From Phycisphaerales bacterium (GTDB taxonomy: Bacteria; Planctomycetota; Phycisphaerae; Sedimentisphaerales; Anaerobacaceae), in NCBI GenBank assembly GCA_030602885.1, contig JAUVYV010000008.1, forward strand, positions 27,618 to 91,617: a DNA stretch of 64,000 nt. The letters run 5' to 3'. The position numbers were made by a program, and so were the translations under genes. How positions within the stretch are numbered: the first letter of the stretch is position 1; every line of letters begins with the position of its first letter. The notes beneath the pieces are model-generated. The model was not told the origin of the DNA. It saw only the letters and a list, made by a program, of their open reading frames with translations, and ran no database searches. This document shows, one piece after another, positions 9,022-16,638 of the stretch.

Positions 9022-10503
9022 ATGGCACTTCTTTTGGGATACGATGTCGGAAGCTCATCAATAAAGGCGACACTTCTGCAGGCCGAGACCGGCAAAGTTA
9101 TCGCCTCGGCTACGTCACCGGAAAAGGAGCTCGAAATCATCGCGCAACAGAGCGGCTGGGCCGAGCAGCACCCCCAAACCTGGTGGGAAAATGTTGTCGC
9201 GGCAACCGCAAAGATAAAAGCCCAGGCCGAATTCGACCCCGCCGACGTAAAGGCAATCGGAATCTCGTATCAGATGCACGGCCTTGTCTGTGTGGACAAG
9301 GAGCAAAACGTCTTGCGCCCTTCGATTATCTGGTGCGATAGCAGGGCAGTCGAGATTGGCGAAAAGGCGATGCAGGACATCGGTGAGCAAACCTGTCTCG
9401 AGCGACTGCTCAACTCGCCGGGCAACTTCACCGCCTCGAAGCTCAAATGGGTCAAAGACAATGAGCCTGAGATATATGCAGGGATTGATAAGATTATGCT
9501 GCCGGGCGACTACATCGCAATGAAAATGACCGGCCAAATCAAAACCACCCCCTCGGGTCTTTCCGAGGGCATAATGTGGGACTTCAAAAAGCAGTCCCTC
9601 GCCGACCTTGTGCTCGACAACTACGGGATCCCAAAAGACCTCATTGCCGATGTTGTCCCCACCTTCTCGATTTCGGGCGAATTAACCAAAGCAACGGCAG
9701 GGCAGTTGGGGCTCAAAGCGGGAACGGTTGTCTCCTACAGGGCAGGCGACCAGCCCAACAACGCATTGTCACTGAACGTCCTCAACCCCGGCGAAATCGC
9801 CGCAACGGCAGGGACATCGGGCGTTGTCTATGGCATCACCGACAAGACAAACCACGACCTGAAATCGAGAGTCAATACCTTCGTCCACGTCAACCACACC
9901 AAAGCAAATCCTCGTTACGGTGTCCTGCTTTGCGTCAACGGCACCGGCATCCTCAATAGCTGGCTCAGGCACAACACAGGAACAATCGACTATGACGAAA
10001 TGAATGCGCTCGCCGAGCAGGTGCCGGTCGGTTCCGAAGGCCTGGTAATCCTGCCATACGGCAACGGCGCCGAACGCACCCTCGAAAACAGAAATCCTGG
10101 CGCCTCGATTCACGGCCTGAACTTCAACATCCACAATAAAGCCCACCTGCTAAGGGCTGCACAGGAAGGAATCGTTTTCGCGCTAAACTACGGCCTGGAG
10201 ATTATGCGAGGCGTCGGCGTCGAGGTCAAAACGGTTCGCGCAGGCAACGCAAACATGTTCCTCAGCCCCCTGTTTAGCCGGGCCTTTGCAACCGTCACCA
10301 ATTCCCTCGTCGAGCTCTACAACACCGACGGCTCGCAGGGCGCCGCCCGCGGAGCAGGCATCGGCGCCGGAATCTACAAAGACCCAAAAGAAGCATTCGC
10401 AGGTCTAGAACCTGTCAAAACAATCGACCCCAACGAAATACTGGCGCCAGCATACAATCAAGCATGCGAAGAATGGGAGGACATGCTGAAGAAACTACTG
10501 TGA
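9022..10503 (+). CDS. xylB: Xylulokinase (FGGY family)
   Basis: A 493-residue sugar kinase of the FGGY family. The N-terminal phosphate loop GYDVGSSSIK is at residues 6-15, SYQMHGLV is the conserved sugar-pocket segment, WCDSRA carries the catalytic-site Asp region, and the second domain has GTSG and the GGxAxS-like RAGNANMFLSP strand. Length and motif order fit xylulokinase better than glycerol or gluconate kinases. ATG 9022 follows GGAAAGGA. It would phosphorylate D-xylulose or a related ketose with ATP in the cytoplasm, and it pairs naturally with the xylose-isomerase-like gene at 13176, now separated from it by an AT-rich insertion. Confidence 0.82.
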   Translation: MALLLGYDVGSSSIKATLLQAETGKVIASATSPEKELEIIAQQSGWAEQHPQTWWENVVAATAKIKAQAEFDPADVKAIGISYQMHGLVCVDKEQNVLRPSIIWCDSRAVEIGEKAMQDIGEQTCLERLLNSPGNFTASKLKWVKDNEPEIYAGIDKIMLPGDYIAMKMTGQIKTTPSGLSEGIMWDFKKQSLADLVLDNYGIPKDLIADVVPTFSISGELTKATAGQLGLKAGTVVSYRAGDQPNNALSLNVLNPGEIAATAGTSGVVYGITDKTNHDLKSRVNTFVHVNHTKANPRYGVLLCVNGTGILNSWLRHNTGTIDYDEMNALAEQVPVGSEGLVILPYGNGAERTLENRNPGASIHGLNFNIHNKAHLLRAAQEGIVFALNYGLEIMRGVGVEVKTVRAGNANMFLSPLFSRAFATVTNSLVELYNTDGSQGAARGAGIGAGIYKDPKEAFAGLEPVKTIDPNEILAPAYNQACEEWEDMLKKLL

Positions 10504-10588
10504 ACCGGTTTGTCGCGCGGAGATGCCCTTCAAATGGAGGTTGGAGCAGTTGGTACAAAGTGGAGGAATTCGCCTGGGTGGGCCATTT

Positions 10589-10990
10589 TCAACTATAACT
10601 GCTTAGGTTTTTTATTCGCAGACCAATATTTGCGCAATAGTCACCCAGATCCGCTTGGTCCTCTTTGCTGAAATCCGACTTTCGTTTCAAATCGGCTACG
10701 AGTTCCTGGGCCTTTTCCAACATCGGTATGATCTCGTCTTGAACACGCCCGACAGAACACCGATATTTGGAAACATTCAAATACAGATACCTGGAATAGG
10801 TGCACAAATAATGAGCCCACTCAAGAGGATCCGGAAGCACCCCGCCATCTCCGCCAGCCGTTTCGGTACTCGAGCGAAGCACGAGAGGATAGTACTCACC
10901 CTGTGGATCAACCAAGGCCTTGAGCCCCTCTGCTGCCACGTCGATATCATTTATGGCTATACCAGTCACAAGATGAGATAAATAACTCAT
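10589..10990 (-). CDS. Small uncharacterised helical protein downstream of the HD-domain gene
   Basis: A 133-residue protein I do not recognise. It is soluble and mostly helical, with two short aromatic patches (EWAHYLCTYSRYLYLNVS) and a charged C-terminal half. ATG 10990 is preferred over the longer reading from 11011, which begins inside a transcription-terminator hairpin. It follows a candidate small RNA and the HD-domain gene on the same strand, in DNA poorer in GC than the flanking sugar genes. Either it is driven by the consensus promoter at 11120-11148 with the hairpin as attenuator, or it depends on read-through. No function can be stated. Confidence 0.55.
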   Translation of the reverse strand: MSYLSHLVTGIAINDIDVAAEGLKALVDPQGEYYPLVLRSSTETAGGDGGVLPDPLEWAHYLCTYSRYLYLNVSKYRCSVGRVQDEIIPMLEKAQELVADLKRKSDFSKEDQADLGDYCANIGLRIKNLSSYS

Positions 10991-11009
10991 AAACCGAAAA
11001 CAAGCTCCC

Positions 11010-11040
11010 AAAAAAAGACCTTAAAATGAAAAGGCCTTTT
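11010..11040 (-). terminator. Intrinsic terminator or attenuator between HD-domain gene and small gene
   Basis: Read on the minus strand, AAAAGGCC pairs with GGTCTTTT (one G-U) around a 12-base loop and ends in seven T. It ends the candidate small RNA and would also stop transcripts coming from the HD-domain gene. Confidence 0.65.
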
Positions 11041-11113
11041 CGTTCGCCACATATCACTGAAAACTATAACCTCAGCAAAGACAGTAACTTACCAAACATT
11101 CCACATAGGGGAT
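11010..11113 (-). ncRNA. Candidate small RNA with its own promoter and terminator
   Basis: On the minus strand a near-consensus promoter (TTGACA, 17 bp, TATACT) lies at 11148-11120. About 100 bases downstream is an intrinsic terminator: a stem of AAAAGGCC with GGTCTTTT, then a run of T ending at 11010. Between them no open frame of note exists. The predicted transcript can form a 7-bp stem between GTTACTG and CAGTGAT (with G-U pairs) upstream of the terminator. It matches no RNA family I know. It could equally be an attenuated leader of the small gene that starts at 10990. Confidence 0.45.
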
Positions 11114-11119
11114 AAAGCT

Positions 11120-11148
11120 AGTATATGGTGCTGTCGGCGACATGTCAA
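11120..11148 (-). promoter_or_regulatory. Sigma70-type promoter upstream of the candidate small RNA
   Basis: On the minus strand: TTGACA (11148-11143), 17-bp spacer, TATACT (11125-11120). It matches the -35 consensus perfectly and the -10 in five of six positions. Initiation is expected near 11113. Confidence 0.65.
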
Positions 11149-11190
11149 GAAAAACTTTAGCTTTTTCACATATTTTTTCACATGTCTTGC

Positions 11191-12837
11191 CTAGGCCGTA
11201 CATTCCCTTTTCTGGAAGGGCTCACACCCGTTCTGCCATAGCACAACGGCATCAGCGGTCCAATCGTCGCGAAGTGCAGCCTTGAGGATATTGATATCGT
11301 TGACAATGGTTTCCAAATCTCGTATTATTCTATTCAGTTCCTTCGGCGTTTTTTCATGAAGCAACTTATTTATTACATATTTGTATCTTTGCTTGTTCTT
11401 TAGCAACTTGACCTGCTTCTCAGGTGGTTGTTTCAGTATTTCAGAACTGATCTCATAATTCTTGGCATTTAGATCAGCAAGAAGTACATCAAGGAAAATT
11501 TGCACGCTCTTGATATCCGAGATAATAGAGCGCCCCCCTTTTATATTCTTTCCATTCGCATTGGTATGGTCCGGAATTGTTCGGAAGGCAAGAAGGGGGC
11601 TGTTTTGTCCGCTCGTCTCGGAGCTAATAGACGCCTCATCCACTATTAACGATACACATACTTTCGGCTCTGTTAAGCAGAGGATATGCTCATTAAGTTT
11701 GTTTGGGGAAAAGCACGTTTCTCCAGCTAGGTCATCCGCGGCCTTGCCTAACGCTTCTTTGAAGTTTTCTACTTTACGGAGCATTGCCAGGACCGCCATT
11801 CTCGTAGCTGCTACGCCAGCCATGTGTGTAACTTGCTCATCGCGGCATATCGGATATTGTCCCGGAATGGGATCGATTGAGTAGTGGAGCATAGCGTCCG
11901 TCTCATCTTGTGCCAAATGAGTCATTGCTGTGTGGGGTCTATTTTTCTGTGACTCTGCTTGAGCTTTGCTCTGCATTTTAATAGTTTTTCCGGGTTGGGA
12001 AGGCTGCTTAACCCGTACGGAATCTTTGATTTGAAACTCCAACCGATAAGGAAAACGGAGCAGCCCAAGAGCGTTTTCCACACAAGGCCATTCCGTGTTC
12101 TTCATATATTCTTTGCATTCCAGCACGGCTTTCTTTTGGCCGGCATTCTTCACTTCAGCCTGTATTACGATCCTGCTTCCATCCGGCATCCAACCGTTGA
12201 TCGAACGACGGGCACTGTATTTACTTTTATCTAAATCAATCTCCAGATTGTCTGGGTTGGCGCCTTCGATTATTCTGGTGCGGTCTGTGTGCAGAATGTC
12301 AGCAGCCTTGAGAATGAGTGCAAGGACTCTGTGATCGAAAGTCCCGGGCCCGACCGCATTCTTGAAGTCGATCTGTCTTAGGCCGTCTTCGAACTCTCGG
12401 CCTTTGAGGTCGTGAATGGAGATAATGTCTGCCACAACGCCGGCTTGGGAGTCGTCGGCGAAGCGCAGGCTGTCGTAGGAGGCGCGTATGAAAGCAGCAG
12501 AGCCTTGGCCATGCAATAATTTATGTTGTGGAAAGTAGGCAGGATTGAGGTTTCCTTTCGCTTTGTCGAAATCATGGCAACAGGCTGCTGCACTTAAGTA
12601 AAAAAGCTCCTGCGTACCCCAATTGGCGATATCTTTCTTATGGGCATCTAATAAACACCATATATTGTACTCAACTGTCTCGACATGCGGTCGCCCGTTC
12701 TCTGTCCCGTCTTGCTTGTTCTGATAATTATGTATTGTAATTGCTTTTTGCCAGATTGAGTCGAGTGTTATAGATAGCCCTCCATCTCTCTCGGCGACTA
12801 TTTTCCTCAATTTTCCTTTCTGTTCGTCGAGTAGCAC
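11191..12837 (-). CDS. HD-domain protein, HD-CE-like, function unknown
   Basis: A 548-residue soluble protein. The N-terminal half carries a full HD metal-binding signature: His51, His88-Asp89 in ACCHDFDK, His142 in ISIHD and Asp180 in KAAD. Such domains hydrolyse phosphate esters, often nucleotides. Spacing and the opening segment (WQKA, then GRPHVETV) resemble the HD-CE group known from bacterial conflict-type proteins, a tentative match. The half after about residue 300 is unrecognised. The start is GTG, preceded 8 bases upstream by AGGAGG. A promoter lies at 12898-12926. The gene is AT-rich, on the opposite strand to its neighbours, and splits xylB from the isomerase-like gene, so it looks acquired. 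Confidence 0.72.
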   Translation of the reverse strand: MLLDEQKGKLRKIVAERDGGLSITLDSIWQKAITIHNYQNKQDGTENGRPHVETVEYNIWCLLDAHKKDIANWGTQELFYLSAAACCHDFDKAKGNLNPAYFPQHKLLHGQGSAAFIRASYDSLRFADDSQAGVVADIISIHDLKGREFEDGLRQIDFKNAVGPGTFDHRVLALILKAADILHTDRTRIIEGANPDNLEIDLDKSKYSARRSINGWMPDGSRIVIQAEVKNAGQKKAVLECKEYMKNTEWPCVENALGLLRFPYRLEFQIKDSVRVKQPSQPGKTIKMQSKAQAESQKNRPHTAMTHLAQDETDAMLHYSIDPIPGQYPICRDEQVTHMAGVAATRMAVLAMLRKVENFKEALGKAADDLAGETCFSPNKLNEHILCLTEPKVCVSLIVDEASISSETSGQNSPLLAFRTIPDHTNANGKNIKGGRSIISDIKSVQIFLDVLLADLNAKNYEISSEILKQPPEKQVKLLKNKQRYKYVINKLLHEKTPKELNRIIRDLETIVNDINILKAALRDDWTADAVVLWQNGCEPFQKRECTA

Positions 12838-12897
12838 GTCAGAAACCTCCTAAATGAACCCTCTCATTTCCCCTTTTCAAAGGGGCAATGCCATTTC

Positions 12898-12926
12898 ATA
12901 ATAGGAAGGCGTAGATGATATTTCAA
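12898..12926 (-). promoter_or_regulatory. Promoter of the HD-domain gene
   Basis: On the minus strand: TTGAAA (12926-12921), 17-bp spacer, TATTAT (12903-12898), each matching the sigma70 consensus in five of six positions. The leader is about 55 bases and includes the hairpin at 12870-12885 and the AGGAGG ribosome-binding site. Confidence 0.55.
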
Positions 12927-13034
12927 CAACTATTTTCCGAAATTTTTCGTATTTCTTTGAGTGATTTGCCTTGGTCGGATTGCGGCACCGACGGTAGATA
13001 TGTCGGACAGAATGTCGGAAGGGTGATTTATTCT

Positions 13035-13064
13035 TTGACAGAGACAGGGTAGTATATGTATAAT
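13035..13064 (+). promoter_or_regulatory. Consensus sigma70 promoter of the isomerase-like gene
   Basis: TTGACA at 13035-13040 and TATAAT at 13059-13064, separated by 18 bp; both hexamers are perfect. It leaves a leader of about 105 bases before the ATG at 13176 and gives this part of the sugar locus a promoter independent of the genes left of the HD module. Confidence 0.72.
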
Positions 13065-13175
13065 AAGTCACAGAACACATTTTGAAGGTGTACGGGGGGA
13101 AATGACGTAGCCTGGCGTTCTCGGCTGTAAGTGCTTTGTTCACCTGTGCTTAGGAGGAGAAAAGGAGTAGTTGAG

Positions 13176-14309
13176 ATGGCTGAGAAATCTTTACACAGTA
13201 TATGTCGCTGGACCTTTAACGCCGGCAAGGGCGGCTTTGTCCCAGCCGACATAAGGCCCGAATGGGCGGCCGACAAGTTCACGACCGTTGACATGATAAA
13301 GCTCGTCAAAGACAAAATCGCACCGCGCCTGCCCGACAACGTCGAGCTCGGAATCGAGATGCACTACGACACCGAGGTCAGTGACAGCACCGCCGGCGAA
13401 ATAGCCGACGCCCTTGTCGATTCAGGTCTCTACCTGGCGATGATAACCCCCGGCGCTCACAGTCACTACGCCTACGGCGGCATCGCATCACTTGACCCGG
13501 ATGAAAGAAAGAGCGCCGAGGAATTAGGCGTCAGGACCGTCTGTCTGGCCTATACTACGCTGCGAAAGGCCTGGCACAAGGAGCCGGACAAGGCGCCTTC
13601 GCTCGTGATTTGGAACGGCTCGTTCGGCTATGACCTGGCCTCGGTGGCGGTCAAACAGATGTACCAAAACCTCAAGCGGAGCATCGCAGACCTTTGCATG
13701 TATGAGCACGAGAAGGGAGGCGCCCTCTGCATCGTCTTCGAGCCAAAGCCCAACGAGGGCCATCCCGCAATGCTCATCCCAACCGTCGCCAGTGCAATCG
13801 TCTTTTGGAGAAAACTCGAAGAGGAGTTCGGAATCAGCAGAGACAAAAAAGGCGTCAACAAGGAGTTCGGCCACTCGGAGATGATCGGCCTCGACCACGT
13901 CTATGACAGCGTCGAAGAGCTTGACAATAACATGATGCTGCACATGCACATCAACAGCCAGGGATACAACGACGGAATTATCCTCGGTGGCCCCGGCAAA
14001 TACGACATCGACCACGGCTGTCGCGTAAACGGTATGAACATCGCCATAGCAGGACTCATCGCCGACGCCGGCTTTGTGCGGTGGAAGGGACACGATATGC
14101 AGCCCCGTGCCTACGACAACGCCGAACAGGCAATCGACCGGGTGGTAAGAAGCATTATAAGCTGGGAGGCCTGCGCCGCAGCGGCCGCGGAGCTTAACAC
14201 CGACGAACTGCTAAAACACCTGCAGCAAAGAGAGACCGCCGGGGCGGAGGATATGGTACGAGCCGCTCTGGTAAGTGCACAAAAGTATTTCGACCGGATG
14301 TACAAATAA
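13176..14309 (+). CDS. Xylose isomerase-like sugar isomerase
   Basis: A 377-residue TIM-barrel protein resembling class I (actinobacterial-type) xylose isomerases. The metal-site strand FEPKPNE and the motif EFGHSEM, equivalent to the Glu-x-x-His of xylose isomerase, are present. The next metal strand, usually FHIDLN, reads LHMHIN here, so one aspartate ligand appears replaced by histidine, and the following YDQD motif is reduced to YND. It therefore may isomerise a different sugar or bind metal differently. ATG 13176 follows AAAGGAG. It is the probable partner of xylulokinase 9022-10503. Fold assignment strong; xylose as substrate uncertain. Confidence 0.75.
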   Translation: MAEKSLHSICRWTFNAGKGGFVPADIRPEWAADKFTTVDMIKLVKDKIAPRLPDNVELGIEMHYDTEVSDSTAGEIADALVDSGLYLAMITPGAHSHYAYGGIASLDPDERKSAEELGVRTVCLAYTTLRKAWHKEPDKAPSLVIWNGSFGYDLASVAVKQMYQNLKRSIADLCMYEHEKGGALCIVFEPKPNEGHPAMLIPTVASAIVFWRKLEEEFGISRDKKGVNKEFGHSEMIGLDHVYDSVEELDNNMMLHMHINSQGYNDGIILGGPGKYDIDHGCRVNGMNIAIAGLIADAGFVRWKGHDMQPRAYDNAEQAIDRVVRSIISWEACAAAAAELNTDELLKHLQQRETAGAEDMVRAALVSAQKYFDRMYK

Positions 14310-14378
14310 GGGCCTGAGCTTACTTACGTGAAGACGGCCCGATTTAGTCTATATAACCTTTTTAGAGGAGTTGATACA

Positions 14379-15683
14379 ATGAACAGCAGGAAGAACAAAC
14401 TGTCACGTCGCGACTTTATGGGCGGCGCGGTCTCAACAGCGGTATCACTGACGGCACTGACATCGTTGTCAGGACCCGCCTATGCCGCCGGCTCGGACAA
14501 AATACGAATGGGCCTTATCGGCTGTGGCGGAAGAGGAACCGGAGCCGTAATGGACTGCCTCAGGGCAACGGAAGGTGTTGTGCTCACGGCAATGGGCGAT
14601 ACCTTCAAGGAGCGAGTTGCCGGCTCTGTTGACACTATCAGAAACAAACTCCGCGAAGAGCAGATCGGAGAGGACAAATTTCAGGTCAAGAAGGAAACGT
14701 CTTTTACCGGCTTTGATGCCTACAAGCAGGTCATCGCATCGGGAGTGGACCTGGTGATTCTTGCGACACCGCCTCACTTTCGCCCGATTCATCTCAAAGC
14801 CGCAATCGAAGCAGGCAAGCACGTCTTCATGGAAAAACCCGTCGCCGTCGATCCCGTCGGTATCCGCTCGGTCATCGCTTCCTCGGAGCTTGCCGCCCAG
14901 AAAGGCCTCGGAATCGTCGCCGGCACACAGCGCCGTCACCAGGCCCACTATCTGGAGATAATGAAACGCATCCACAACGGTGACATCGGTGAGGTGGTGG
15001 CGGCACAATGCTACTGGAACCAGGACGGACTCTGGGTAAAGCAGCGCAAGAGCGATTGGTCGGACATGGAATGGCAGTGCAGAAACTGGCTCTACTACAC
15101 CTGGCTCTCAGGCGACCATATCGTCGAGCAGCACGTCCACAACCTCGACGTCGTCAACTGGGCCTTCAACGCACATCCCGTCAAGGCGATGGGCATGGGG
15201 GGCCGAGAGGTCCGAACCGCTCCCGAATACGGAAATATCTTCGACCACTTCGCCATCGAGTACGAATACCCCAACGGCGGCAGAGTCTTGAGCATGTGTC
15301 GTCAAATCGACGGCTGCACCGACAGAGTCTCTGAAAACATTGTCGGAACAAAAGGGACGGTTTACACCGACGGCTCGAACGGCGAAATCAAGGGACCAAA
15401 TCCATTCAAGTACGCCGATGAAGACCCGCCGAATCCATACGAAGTCGAACACGCCGACCTCATCGCCGGCATTCGAAGCGGCAAGCCGCTCAATGAAGGA
15501 AAACGCGTCGCAGAAAGCACGATGACCGCCATACTCGGAAGGATGAGTGCCTACACCGGACGCGAGATTAAGTGGGACTGGGCTATGAACGCCTCGAAAC
15601 TCGACCTGAGTCCGCCCAGCTATGAGTTCGGCGACCTGACCGTAAGGCCGGTTGCTGTCCCCGGCCAGACTGAGCTGATCTAA
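14379..15683 (+). CDS. Tat-exported Gfo/Idh/MocA family oxidoreductase
   Basis: A 434-residue protein with a Tat signal (Arg10-Arg11 in LSRRDFMGG, then an Ala/Ser-rich hydrophobic stretch cut after AYAA). The mature protein begins with the Rossmann motif GLIGCGGRGTG, has the catalytic-lysine motif MEKPV and the HNLDVVNWAF segment of the C-terminal domain, typical of the planctomycete exported branch. ATG 14379 follows AGAGGAG and an upstream in-frame extension lacks such a site. It is 70 bases after the isomerase-like gene and probably cotranscribed with it. It likely oxidises a sugar in the periplasm; the substrate is unknown. Confidence 0.85.
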   Translation: MNSRKNKLSRRDFMGGAVSTAVSLTALTSLSGPAYAAGSDKIRMGLIGCGGRGTGAVMDCLRATEGVVLTAMGDTFKERVAGSVDTIRNKLREEQIGEDKFQVKKETSFTGFDAYKQVIASGVDLVILATPPHFRPIHLKAAIEAGKHVFMEKPVAVDPVGIRSVIASSELAAQKGLGIVAGTQRRHQAHYLEIMKRIHNGDIGEVVAAQCYWNQDGLWVKQRKSDWSDMEWQCRNWLYYTWLSGDHIVEQHVHNLDVVNWAFNAHPVKAMGMGGREVRTAPEYGNIFDHFAIEYEYPNGGRVLSMCRQIDGCTDRVSENIVGTKGTVYTDGSNGEIKGPNPFKYADEDPPNPYEVEHADLIAGIRSGKPLNEGKRVAESTMTAILGRMSAYTGREIKWDWAMNASKLDLSPPSYEFGDLTVRPVAVPGQTELI

Positions 15684-15726
15684 TCGGCAGAATTGATAGC
15701 TGCTGCAAAAAGTGAGAACCGAAGAA

Positions 15727-15755
15727 TTGACAACCTTTTCGGGATGTAATACCAT
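15727..15755 (+). promoter_or_regulatory. Probable promoter of the lipoprotein gene
   Basis: TTGACA at 15727-15732, a 17-bp spacer and TACCAT at 15750-15755, which matches the -10 consensus in four of six positions. The -10 lies inside the inverted repeat at 15749-15763. Confidence 0.45.
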
Positions 15756-15763
15756 AATGGTAT
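15749..15763 (+). promoter_or_regulatory. Operator-like inverted repeat over the -10 box
   Basis: ATACCAT and ATGGTAT are perfect inverted repeats around a single A. Overlap with the -10 element suggests a repressor site. No regulator gene lies nearby, so this is inference from position and symmetry. Confidence 0.35.
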
Positions 15764-15826
15764 GAAGGTGCGGGCGTTTTAGCCCGAAAGGTTTATTCGA
15801 AATTCTGTCAAAGGAGAAAAATTGAA

Positions 15827-16612
15827 ATGCTGCACAAAACCGCCGCGCAATCTGTGAAACTAAGCCTGGTTGCCCTTCTGGCGCTCGTTCTGCTCGCCCC
15901 CGCCTGCAAGAAAGCCCCCGAGCAAGGCCCCGACGATGTTCCTCCCGGACCGCCTGCCGCTACTGAAGAGACCGGCTCCACTGCCGAAACCGCTCCCGCA
16001 GCCGCTTCTGATGGGCTCGTCGCAATCGAACTAAAGCTGCCAAAGCCCATGTTTGTCGGAACACCCCAGAGCTTCCGGGGCGTAAACAATCTTGAGAAAC
16101 CGCTTGGCAAGCCCAGACCCCCATTCTACGCCCCTAAGGGCACGGTGAACATCTCGCAGACAAAGCCGGTGAGCGCATCCGACGAAGAGCCTATCATCGG
16201 TGAGATAGAGATGATTACCGACGGTGACAAGGAGGCCGCCGACGGAAGCTATGTAGAGCTTGGCCCGTTCGTGCAGCACATTACTATCGACCTCGACGCA
16301 CCCCATGAGATATACGCCGTTGTAATCTGGCACTACCACAAGCAGGCGAGGGTCTATAAAGACGTGGTCGTACAGGTTGCCGACGACCCGGATTTCATTA
16401 CCAACGTGAGAACACTGTTCAACAACGACGACGACAATTCCACCGGCCTCGGTATTGGAGGCGATAAGAACTACGTCGAGACCTCTGAGGGCAAGCTCAT
16501 CGATGCAAAAGGCGTCCGGGCCGGATACGTTCGGTGCTACAGCAACGGAAACAGCTCAAACGACCTGAACAACTACATAGAGGTCGAAGTCTTCGGAAAA
16601 CCGGCACAATAG
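15827..16612 (+). CDS. Lipoprotein with discoidin-like C-terminal part
   Basis: A 261-residue protein with a lipoprotein signal peptide: hydrophobic VALLALVLLAP, then a cysteine followed by two lysines. A low-complexity Pro/Ala/Glu linker follows. The C-terminal part (YVELGPFVQHITIDLDAPHEIYAVVIWHYHKQARVYKDV split over several strands) resembles F5/8-type or discoidin beta-sandwich carbohydrate-binding modules. It is probably on the outer face of a membrane and may bind glycans. AAAGGAG precedes the start. The promoter and operator-like repeat upstream suggest separate control from the oxidoreductase before it. The binding role is inferred. Confidence 0.6.
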   Translation: MLHKTAAQSVKLSLVALLALVLLAPACKKAPEQGPDDVPPGPPAATEETGSTAETAPAAASDGLVAIELKLPKPMFVGTPQSFRGVNNLEKPLGKPRPPFYAPKGTVNISQTKPVSASDEEPIIGEIEMITDGDKEAADGSYVELGPFVQHITIDLDAPHEIYAVVIWHYHKQARVYKDVVVQVADDPDFITNVRTLFNNDDDNSTGLGIGGDKNYVETSEGKLIDAKGVRAGYVRCYSNGNSSNDLNNYIEVEVFGKPAQ

Positions 16613-16638
16613 TATCTCGCTGGCGCGCACATCGCGAA

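Larger units (their letters stand above)
12838..13175. other. Divergent intergenic region between HD-domain gene and isomerase-like gene
   Basis: 338 bases without a credible gene. They hold back-to-back promoters: minus-strand TTGAAA-17-TATTAT at 12926-12898 for the HD-domain gene and plus-strand TTGACA-18-TATAAT at 13035-13064 for the isomerase-like gene. A hairpin (CCCCTTT, TC, AAAGGGG) at 12870-12885 lies in the leader of the HD-domain gene. Confidence 0.6.

Noticed and set aside
12877..13143. Open frame of 88 codons on the minus strand upstream of the HD-domain gene
   Set aside because: Overlaps both divergent promoters and shows no protein-like pattern.
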